This document shows positions 1-5,804 of a stretch of 7,444 nucleotides of DNA, one piece after another. The notes under the pieces were generated by a model. The model was not told the DNA's origin, did not search any database, and was given only the letters and a program-made list of their open reading frames with translations. A program made the position numbers and the translations under genes. Position 1 is the stretch's first letter. Each line of letters starts with the position of its first letter. This DNA is from an uncultured Lachnospiraceae bacterium (lineage in GTDB: Bacteria > Bacillota > Clostridia > Lachnospirales > Lachnospiraceae), in assembly GCA_947068385.1 (NCBI GenBank), contig CAMTBF010000167.1, forward strand, positions 1 through 7,444, read 5' to 3'.

Positions 1-665
1 TGAACCGGTTCCCGAACCAGGAAGACATCAAATGGGATGAGGACGATTTGTCCACGCCCAACAAGATACAGAAGGGCCAGGTGCTCCTCTATGAGGTCAA
101 TGTGTACGACTTCAACGAGCTGCAGATGTGCAACGAGATCTTCCAGGGAGACGCCTCCTATATCGGCTATCCCACCATGGACGGCAGCGTGGGCTGCATG
201 CTCGCCGCGTCCCAGGCCTATGCCATCACCTCAAAGTCCAAGCAGAAGGACGGCGCCTGGGAGTTCGTCGAGTCGTTCCTGACGCAGGAGGAGAATCCCG
301 ATAGGGGCTACAGCCGTTTCGGGTTCCCTACAGTGAAGAGCAAGCTGGAGGCCATGGCGGCGGATGCCGTGGAGGTGAAGTACTATACGGACGAGAACGG
401 GGAGGCCATTGTCATGAACGCCGGCAGCAGCGTCTCCTACCAGGACGGCTGGACCTACGAGTACCGCATCCCCACCCAGGAGGAGGTGGACCTGGCCATG
501 TCCCTGATGGAGATCGCCAAGCCTGTCAGCTATTCCCAGGGGGATGAAGTCCTCAACATCATCAACGAGGAGGCGGCTCCTTTCTTCAAAGGACAGAAGA
601 CCGTGGACGAGGTGGCTACGGTCATCCAGAGCCGCATCAAGATATACGTAAGCGAGAATAAATAG
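1..665 (+). CDS. Extracellular solute-binding protein of a carbohydrate-type ABC importer (C-terminal part; 5' end outside window)
   Basis: The reading frame is open from base 3 to the TAG at 663-665, giving 220 residues with no start in the window. The TTG at 48 is an internal Leu codon, because the frame stays open upstream and reads sensibly (NRFPNQEDIKWDEDD). Features typical of the C-terminal lobe of family 1-like sugar-binding proteins are a YIGYPTMDGS segment near fragment residue 53, a helix with the pattern DGAWEFVESFL, and a C-terminus with KGQKTVDEVATVIQSR followed by a short IKIYVSENK tail. The protein would be lipid-anchored outside the membrane, catch a sugar or oligosaccharide, and deliver it to the two permeases encoded directly downstream, 26 nt away. 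The ligand cannot be told from this fragment. Family assignment is firm; substrate class is inference from the neighbouring MalF/MalG-type permeases. Confidence 0.9.
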   Translation, partial: NRFPNQEDIKWDEDDLSTPNKIQKGQVLLYEVNVYDFNELQMCNEIFQGDASYIGYPTMDGSVGCMLAASQAYAITSKSKQKDGAWEFVESFLTQEENPDRGYSRFGFPTVKSKLEAMAADAVEVKYYTDENGEAIVMNAGSSVSYQDGWTYEYRIPTQEEVDLAMSLMEIAKPVSYSQGDEVLNIINEEAAPFFKGQKTVDEVATVIQSRIKIYVSENK

Positions 666-694
666 CATCTGCGGTCTGTGGAAACAGGCGGATG
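666..694 (+). promoter_or_regulatory. Intergenic hairpin overlapping the first permease's upstream start codon
   Basis: Between the solute-binding gene and the permease gene the RNA can fold into a bulged stem-loop. Bases 666-672 (CATCTGC) pair with 688-694 (GCGGATG), with one G-U pair. After a 3-nt bulge at 673-675, CTGT (676-679) pairs with ACAG (684-687) around a GGAA loop, which fits the GNRA tetraloop pattern. The total is 11 pairs. There is no U-tract, so it is unlikely to be an intrinsic terminator. The ATG at 692 lies in the 3' arm. A role in protecting the upstream mRNA 3' end or damping permease translation is inference, by analogy with the malE-malF intergenic region. Confidence 0.5.
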
Positions 695-1639
695 GGAGTT
701 ATGAGAGTGAAGAGATTCAAAAAAAGCGGAAAACCCACCGAGGCTCCCGCGAAAGGACATCAGAACAAGTCCACCAGAAGGATGCGCAAGATTAAGATCA
801 GCTCGGGGGCGTACATCGCCCCCAGCTTCTTAGGGGTGCTGGCCTTTTTCATCCTCCCCTTCCTGGTGGTCATCTATTATTCGCTGGTAGACAATCCCAT
901 CAGCGGAAATTTTGTGTTTCTGGACAATTTTTCAAGCATCATAGGCAATACCGCCTTCCGGCGGGCAGTGCACAACACGCTGATGTTCTCGGCGGTGGCG
1001 GTGCCCCTGGCGGTGGTGCTGTCCCTGCTGCTGGCGATCGTGCTGGAGGCCAAGCTCCCCTTCCGGAGCCAGTTCCGGACATTCTTCTTAAGCCCCATGA
1101 TGGTGCCGGTGGCTTCCATCGTGCTGATCTGGCAGGTGCTGTTCCATTATAACGGCGCGGTGAACGAGGTGCTGGCGGCCCTGGGCGGGGACAAGATCGA
1201 CTGGCTGAAATCCGATTACGCGCTGGTGGTGATCGTCATACTGTTCCTGTGGAAGAACCTGGGCTACAACATGATCCTGTTCATGGCGGCGCTGGCCAGC
1301 ATACCGAAGGACATCCTGGAGGTGGCGGAGCTGGAGAGCGCCAGGCCCCTGCAGACGTTCTTCTACATAAAGATTCGCTATCTGTCGTCTACGCTGCTGT
1401 TCGTGGCGATTATGTCGCTGATCAACTCTTTCAAGATTTTCAGAGAGGTATATCTGCTGACCACGGATTACCCCTACGACTCTATCTACACGCTGCAGCA
1501 TTTCATGAACAATAAGTTCAAGTCCCTGGACTACCAGACGCTGTCCGCGGCAGCGATTCTGATGTCCTTAGTGATGATCGTGATCATCGGCATCCTGTTC
1601 ATCGCTGAGAATCGTTTCGGAAAGGATGTGGAGGGGTGA
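692..1639 (+). CDS. Carbohydrate ABC transporter permease, MalF/UgpA-type (first of two)
   Basis: This 315-aa integral membrane protein is one half of the importer's transmembrane channel. A basic cytoplasmic N-terminus (residues 1-37, rich in K/R) precedes about six hydrophobic segments, near residues 43-65, 98-120, 132-152, 176-202, 232-250 and 284-305. The cytoplasmic EAA loop that docks on the ATPase is at residues 210-231 (EVAELESARP...IKIRYL). It differs from the usual EAA---DGA---P consensus: the conserved Gly is Ser216 and the usual Pro position is Arg229. Start choice is uncertain. ATG 692 has only a weak GGCGG upstream and lies in a hairpin. ATG 701 has GGGAG too close. GTG 707 has GGGAG (694-698) at 8 nt, the best spacing. 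The stop overlaps the next gene by 4 nt, implying translational coupling. It pairs with the permease that follows; no ATPase gene is nearby. Confidence 0.92.
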   Translation: MGVMRVKRFKKSGKPTEAPAKGHQNKSTRRMRKIKISSGAYIAPSFLGVLAFFILPFLVVIYYSLVDNPISGNFVFLDNFSSIIGNTAFRRAVHNTLMFSAVAVPLAVVLSLLLAIVLEAKLPFRSQFRTFFLSPMMVPVASIVLIWQVLFHYNGAVNEVLAALGGDKIDWLKSDYALVVIVILFLWKNLGYNMILFMAALASIPKDILEVAELESARPLQTFFYIKIRYLSSTLLFVAIMSLINSFKIFREVYLLTTDYPYDSIYTLQHFMNNKFKSLDYQTLSAAAILMSLVMIVIIGILFIAENRFGKDVEG

Positions 1640-2595
1640 AAAAGAGACCGGAAAACAAGCCCACGCCCGCCCTGGATCCCAGAGAGCGGGACAGGAGGCT
1701 GGCCATGCGCAGGAAGAGGTACCGGACGGCGAAGATCGGGCTGGCCACCATCGTGGCGGCGACCTTCGCGATCCTGTTCCTGATGCCCATCGTGCTGACC
1801 ATCACGAATTCCTTTATGGCGGCCTCGGAAATCTCGGCCAACTATGGCTCCATATTCGCCACGGACGCCAACGGCGGCAAGGTGTACATCTCGGAGAGGG
1901 TGAACCTGAAGTTCATCCCCGACATGGTATCCTTCAGCCAGTACAACACGGTGCTGTTCAAGAGCCCGGAGTATCTGTTCAAATTCTGGAACTCCGTGAT
2001 ACTGGTAGGGCCCATCGTGGTGTTCCAGCTGATTGTGGCCTCCCTGGCCTCCTACGGCTTCGCAAGGTACCGGGGGAGGATCCGGGAGATCATATTCTTC
2101 GCGTACATCATCCTGATGCTGATGCCCTATCAGGTGACGCTGGTGCCCAACTACCTGGTCAGCGACTGGCTGAACCTCCTGGACACCAACTGGGCCATCT
2201 GGCTCCCCGGCATCTTCTCGCCCTTCGCGGTGTTCCTGCTGACCAAGTTCATGCGCAGGATCCCGGAGTCGGTGCTGGAGGCGGCGCAGATAGACGGGGC
2301 CGGGGAATGGCAGATCTACCGCAAGATATGCCTGCCGCTGTGCAAGGGCGCCATATGCTCCGCGGCGATCCTGGTGTTCATTGACTACTGGAACATGGTA
2401 GAGCAGCCACTGATCCTGATGTCGGATCCGGAGCAGCATCCCCTGTCGGTCTTCTTGAGCAAGATCAACGCGGGGGAGATCGGGCTGGCCTTCGCGGTGG
2501 CTACGATCTACATGGTGCCCAGCCTGCTGATATTCCTCTATGGGGAAGAATATCTGGTGGACGGAATCACATACCAGGGCGGAATCAAAGGATAG
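1636..2595 (+). CDS. Carbohydrate ABC transporter permease, MalG/UgpE-type (second of two)
   Basis: This 319-aa membrane protein is the second half of the importer channel. Hydrophobic segments lie near residues 33-58, 118-142, 152-172, 187-207, 240-262 and 283-303. The EAA loop is canonical: E215-A-A--D220-G-A, ending in Pro234 (ICLP). Residues 60-117 form a fairly long extracellular loop between the first two helices, as in MalG-type permeases, where it contacts the binding protein. The chosen GTG start overlaps the preceding stop as GTGA, with AAAGGA (1621-1626) upstream. An alternative in-frame ATG at 1705 (residue 24) has a consensus AGGAGG (1693-1698) at 6 nt, leaving nine residues before the first helix. 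Either start keeps all membrane segments. It belongs to the same operon as the preceding permease. The ATPase must come from elsewhere; this is inference from its absence here. Confidence 0.92.
   Translation: MKKRPENKPTPALDPRERDRRLAMRRKRYRTAKIGLATIVAATFAILFLMPIVLTITNSFMAASEISANYGSIFATDANGGKVYISERVNLKFIPDMVSFSQYNTVLFKSPEYLFKFWNSVILVGPIVVFQLIVASLASYGFARYRGRIREIIFFAYIILMLMPYQVTLVPNYLVSDWLNLLDTNWAIWLPGIFSPFAVFLLTKFMRRIPESVLEAAQIDGAGEWQIYRKICLPLCKGAICSAAILVFIDYWNMVEQPLILMSDPEQHPLSVFLSKINAGEIGLAFAVATIYMVPSLLIFLYGEEYLVDGITYQGGIKG
1693..1698 (+). promoter_or_regulatory. Consensus ribosome binding site inside the second permease (possible true start at 1705)
   Basis: AGGAGG lies 6 nt before the in-frame ATG at 1705. 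It is a better site than the one serving the overlapping GTG at 1636, so it may mark the true start or an alternative start. It could also be chance, because AGG and GAG codons are common in this GC-rich coding sequence. Confidence 0.4.
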
Positions 2596-2621
2596 TAATT
2601 TCAGATAGCAGTTAGTAGCAT

Positions 2622-2632
2622 AGAGGAGAGGA
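2622..2632 (+). promoter_or_regulatory. Ribosome binding site of the HlyD-like gene
   Basis: AGAGGAGAGGA is a purine-rich Shine-Dalgarno stretch ending 6 nt before the ATG at 2639. It lies in the only real gap in the operon (2596-2638, 43 nt). In that gap I see no hairpin with a U-tract and no clear -35/-10 pair, so the downstream genes are probably read through from the importer genes. Confidence 0.75.
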
Positions 2633-2638
2633 AGAGCG

Positions 2639-4516
2639 ATGAACGAGAACGGAAAGAAGAGAAGGGAATGGGTGAAGACAGCGGCTATCATATTCTTGTC
2701 GGTGATGCTGGTGCTTACCTTTTTCTCCAACACCATCATGAACTATTCCCTGCCGGAGGTAGCCACGCAGTACGTGGAGTCGGGGACCATCACGGCAAAG
2801 ATCCGCGGCTCAGGGGTAGTGGAGAGCGGGAACCCTTACAATGTGGAGGTGTCGGAATCCAGGAAGGTGTCCCAGGTGGCCGTGAAGGTAGGGGACCAGG
2901 TGGAGAAGGATGCCGTATTGATGTACCTGGAGGATGCGGAGAGCACCGAGCTGAAGGAGGCCAAGACCCAGCTGGATTCCCTGAAGGCGGAGTACGACAG
3001 GGCCATCGTGGCGGCGGATACCTCTGCCAATATCGTGAACAGGGTAGAAAACGGCAATGTCACCTCCACGGAGTCCAAGGTGGCCCAGATTGACGCCTAC
3101 AACAGCCGGATAGACGCGCTGCAGAACAATATCGATGCCTACAACAACCGGATCGCCGAGATAGACGCCGCCCTGGGCAAGCTGGGGGACGGCTCCACGG
3201 ACACCTCCGCGGAGCAGCAGGCGGTGAATTATGCCCAGGGGGAGCTGACGAAGGCCACGTCGTGGATCGAGACGGCAAATCAGAAGCTGGAGGCGGCCAA
3301 GGGCGTGCTGGAGGCGGTGAACAGCGCGGTGCAGGGAGCGCAGGACAATGTGGCGGCCTGCCAGAAAGCATATGAGGATGCGAACGCGAAGCATGTTGCA
3401 TTGATTACGCGCCAGAACAGCCTGAATAAAAAGGTGGAGGATGGCGGCACGCTTACGGAAGCAGAGCAGAATGAGCTGACTTTGTTAGAGGGAAGCATAT
3501 CGGCTGCTGCCCAGGAGGTGACGGCTGCACAAGAAGCATTGGGGAATGCGCAGGTGGCATTGGAGAATGCCAATGCCTCCGTCGAGACAGACCGTGCCGA
3601 TGCCCAGAAGAAGATAAACGAGGCCCAGGCAGAATACGACAACGCCCTGACCGCCAAGACCACCTGGGAGGGCAAGCTTGCCGATGCCCAGCGCAACCTG
3701 GCCAACAAGCAGGCGGGCGTCTCCGGCGGCGGAGAGCGGGAGGCCCTGAACAACGAAAAGGCCGACCTGACCCTGAGCCTGAACAAGGCCACCACCGAGA
3801 AGACGGACGTGGAGAAGGAGCTTACAGACCTCCTGGCAGGATTCACCAAGGAGGTGGACCTCTCGGCCCTCCTGACCAAAATCGCGGATCAGGAGAAGCT
3901 GGTGAAGGAGCTGACGGACAAATCCGTAGGAGCCACCATCACGGCCCCCGTGGCAGGCACGGTGACCACCCTGAACGTGGTGGCGGGAGAGAGCACCGCG
4001 CCCGGCACGCCCGTGGCAGTGCTGCAGCCCGCAGGCAAGGGCTTCTCCCTGAGCTTCTCCGTCACCAATGAGCAGGCCAAGCGCCTGTCCGTGGGAGACG
4101 TGGCGGATCTGGTGAACGCCTGGAGATATGACGACCTGAAGGTGACCCTGGCCAACATCAAGCCCGACACCAGCGAGCCGGGCCAGAAGAAGCTCCTGAC
4201 CTTTGACGTGGACGGAGACGTGACCGCAGGGCAGACCCTGAACGTATCCGTGGGCCAGAAGAGCGCCAACTACGACCTGATCGTGCCCAACAGCGCGATC
4301 CGCGAGGACAACAACGGCAAGTTCATCCTGATCGTGGAGTCCAAGCCGGGCCCCCTGAACACCCGCTACATCGCCACCCGCGTGGACGTGGAGGTGCTGG
4401 CCAGCGATGACACGCAGTCCGCCATCAGCGCCGCGCTGTACGGCTACGAATTCGTCATCACCACCTCCACCAAGCCCGTGGAGGCCGGAAAGCAGGTCAG
4501 GCTGGCTGAGAACTGA
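2639..4516 (+). CDS. HlyD/MacA-like membrane-anchored adaptor protein with very long coiled coil
   Basis: This 625-aa protein has a basic N-terminus and a single membrane anchor at about residues 12-35. A barrel-sandwich (lipoyl-like) first half is at about 48-100 (SGTITAKIRGSGVVESG, then VKVGDQVEKDAVLMYLED). A long Ala/Glu/Gln/Asn-rich coiled coil follows at about 101-428. The second lipoyl half is at 430-465 (ATITAPVAGTVTTLNVVAGE), and beta-barrel and membrane-proximal domains follow to the C-terminus (IVPNSAIRE near 548). In Gram-negatives such proteins link an inner-membrane transporter to an outer-membrane channel; in monoderms MacA-like proteins assist MacB-type ABC systems. The coiled coil, more than 300 residues, is long for a MacA relative. 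A 14-residue internal repeat is at 151-178, and residues about 243-313 are encoded with different codon use. The next gene encodes a MacB-like domain, so the two probably form a complex; this is inference. Actual cargo is unknown. Confidence 0.88.
   Translation: MNENGKKRREWVKTAAIIFLSVMLVLTFFSNTIMNYSLPEVATQYVESGTITAKIRGSGVVESGNPYNVEVSESRKVSQVAVKVGDQVEKDAVLMYLEDAESTELKEAKTQLDSLKAEYDRAIVAADTSANIVNRVENGNVTSTESKVAQIDAYNSRIDALQNNIDAYNNRIAEIDAALGKLGDGSTDTSAEQQAVNYAQGELTKATSWIETANQKLEAAKGVLEAVNSAVQGAQDNVAACQKAYEDANAKHVALITRQNSLNKKVEDGGTLTEAEQNELTLLEGSISAAAQEVTAAQEALGNAQVALENANASVETDRADAQKKINEAQAEYDNALTAKTTWEGKLADAQRNLANKQAGVSGGGEREALNNEKADLTLSLNKATTEKTDVEKELTDLLAGFTKEVDLSALLTKIADQEKLVKELTDKSVGATITAPVAGTVTTLNVVAGESTAPGTPVAVLQPAGKGFSLSFSVTNEQAKRLSVGDVADLVNAWRYDDLKVTLANIKPDTSEPGQKKLLTFDVDGDVTAGQTLNVSVGQKSANYDLIVPNSAIREDNNGKFILIVESKPGPLNTRYIATRVDVEVLASDDTQSAISAALYGYEFVITTSTKPVEAGKQVRLAEN
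3089..3172 (+). repeat. Two-unit 14-residue (42-nt) coiled-coil repeat inside the adaptor gene
   Basis: Residues 151-164 (IDAYNSRIDALQNN) and 165-178 (IDAYNNRIAEIDAA) are adjacent related units, each two heptads long, sharing IDAYN-RI. The nucleotide copies have diverged. This suggests the coiled coil grew by duplication of heptad pairs. Confidence 0.6.
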
Positions 4517-4533
4517 TGAACCGCGAAATAATG

Positions 4534-4541
4534 AAGAAAGG
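4534..4541 (+). promoter_or_regulatory. Ribosome binding site deciding the start at 4549
   Basis: AAGAAAGG ends 7 nt before the ATG at 4549. The upstream in-frame ATG at 4516, which overlaps the preceding stop as TGATG, has no comparable site. The preferred start gives a conventional MKKIVLGITGG membrane-anchor N-terminus. Confidence 0.6.
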
Positions 4542-4548
4542 CTTTCCT

Positions 4549-5787
4549 ATGAAAAAAATCGTACTGGGCATTACAGGGGGGATTTCCTTTCTCGTCTTCC
4601 TGGTCCTGCTGTTGGTGTCGAACCATCTGGCGAACAGCCAGATGACCCAGACGGCGGCGGAAAGGTGGAGCAGGGACGGGAACGTCTCCCAGGTGAGCTG
4701 TTTTTTCTCCGTGGGCTCAGGCATCACGGAGGATGAAATCATAGAGTTTGAGCATACCGTTGACGGTGTGCTGACGGAAGCCTCTGTGGTCTCGGAATCG
4801 GAGAATCCCGGCGCCAGGCTCTGGGCGGACGCCTACAGCGCGGACGGCCAGGTGACCCTGTCCAACGACAAGACCAGCCTGACCGCCAGCGCCATCGGCA
4901 TCGGAGGCGATTTCTTCCTCTTCCATCCGCTGACGCTGCTGAACGGGGCATACTTCTCGGGCAACGACCTGATGAAGGACTACTGCGTCATAGACGAGGA
5001 CGCGGCCTGGCAACTGTTCGGCTCCAATGACGTGGCCGGGATGACGGTCTTCATCGGAGGCGTCCCCCACATCGTCACAGGGGTGGTCCACCGCCCTGAT
5101 GGCCATCTGGCGGAGGCCGCCGGCCTGGACAGCACCGTGGTGTACGTGTCCTACCAGACGCTGACGGAGCTGGGGGAGAGCCATGGCATCAACCATTATG
5201 AGATAGTCATGCCTAACCCCGTCACCGGCTTTGCCTGCAACTATGTCAGGGAGAAGCTGGGGGCCGAGGAGAAGGAGGTGGAGGTGGTGGAGAACACCAC
5301 CCGCTATTCCACCCTCTCCAGGCTCAGGCTGATCACCGAGTTCGGGACCCGCTCCATGAACGGCAAGGCCATCATCTATCCCTACTGGGAGAACATGGCC
5401 AGAGGGGTGGCCGACATCCTGATGGTGCTGACCCTCTTCGGCATCCTGTTCCTGCTCTATCCCGTGGGATTGGCGGTCGTGTTCTTCTGCATCTGGTGGC
5501 GGCATAAGGGCTGGACCATGAAGGACGTCTGGCATAAGCTCCAGGACTTCGGGGAGCGCAGGATGGAAAAGCTCCGAGAAAAGCGAAGGGCCGAAAAGGC
5601 TCATAAGGCCATGGAGGCGGAGGATGCTGAATCAGAAAAAATACAGGAAGAAATTCCGGCAGAGCAAGAACAATCCATGGAAGAAAGTCGTCCTGTATCG
5701 ATAGAAGAGGAATTCCAGGCCGGAGACGCGCCCGAAGAAATCCGCCGGAAGAAGAGACGGTTCGGACAAAGGCGCAGGAAGGATTGA
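4549..5787 (+). CDS. Two-TM membrane protein with MacB-like periplasmic core domain and charged cytoplasmic tail
   Basis: The protein is 412 aa from the preferred ATG, or 423 aa if translation starts at 4516. A hydrophobic N-terminal segment (about residues 4-28) is followed by a roughly 255-residue extracellular domain. Its best recognised part, residues 145-180 (including CVIDEDAAWQLFGSNDVAG and IGGVPHIVTGVV), matches the MacB periplasmic core domain pattern in which a tyrosine/leucine-rich strand, an 'LFG...D..G' turn and 'I.G....V.GV' strands follow one another. A second hydrophobic stretch at about 287-316 leads into a highly charged tail (about 318-412). True MacB/FtsX permeases have four membrane helices, three after the extracellular domain; here there is one long stretch, or at most two. 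No ATPase domain is present. It directly follows the HlyD-like adaptor, the usual partner of MacB proteins. I infer an accessory or scaffold role; transport activity on its own is doubtful. Confidence 0.75.
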   Translation: MKKIVLGITGGISFLVFLVLLLVSNHLANSQMTQTAAERWSRDGNVSQVSCFFSVGSGITEDEIIEFEHTVDGVLTEASVVSESENPGARLWADAYSADGQVTLSNDKTSLTASAIGIGGDFFLFHPLTLLNGAYFSGNDLMKDYCVIDEDAAWQLFGSNDVAGMTVFIGGVPHIVTGVVHRPDGHLAEAAGLDSTVVYVSYQTLTELGESHGINHYEIVMPNPVTGFACNYVREKLGAEEKEVEVVENTTRYSTLSRLRLITEFGTRSMNGKAIIYPYWENMARGVADILMVLTLFGILFLLYPVGLAVVFFCIWWRHKGWTMKDVWHKLQDFGERRMEKLREKRRAEKAHKAMEAEDAESEKIQEEIPAEQEQSMEESRPVSIEEEFQAGDAPEEIRRKKRRFGQRRRKD

Positions 5788-5792
5788 GAATG

Positions 5793-5798
5793 AGGAGG
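5793..5798 (+). promoter_or_regulatory. Consensus ribosome binding site deciding the start at 5805
   Basis: AGGAGG lies 6 nt before the ATG at 5805. It favours this start over the upstream TTG at 5784 and ATG at 5790. The resulting N-terminus (MKRKRSVPRWLKR, then a hydrophobic stretch and LCAC) is a normal lipoprotein signal. Confidence 0.8.
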
Positions 5799-5804
5799 AT
5801 CGTT

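Noticed and set aside
48..50. TTG as start codon of the first gene
   Set aside because: The frame is open to the window edge with plausible protein sequence upstream, and the product is only the C-terminal part of a solute-binding protein.
2596..2638. Possible promoter or terminator in the largest intergenic gap
   Set aside because: Only a purine-rich ribosome binding site is visible; there is no stem with a U-tract and no convincing -35/-10 pair.
1531..2739. Long minus-strand open frame (402 codons) opposite the second permease
   Set aside because: It lies opposite a clear membrane protein with a canonical EAA loop. Its product is rich in His, Gln, Arg and Gly with no domain pattern, as expected for the antisense of GC-rich coding DNA.
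4536..4546. Small palindrome GAAAGGCTTTC before the start at 4549
   Set aside because: Its centre leaves no room for a hairpin loop, and the GAAAGG part is explained as the ribosome binding site.
4717..5604. Minus-strand open frame (295 codons) opposite the MacB-domain gene
   Set aside because: Composition is typical of an antisense shadow, with no recognisable motif and no separate gene context.
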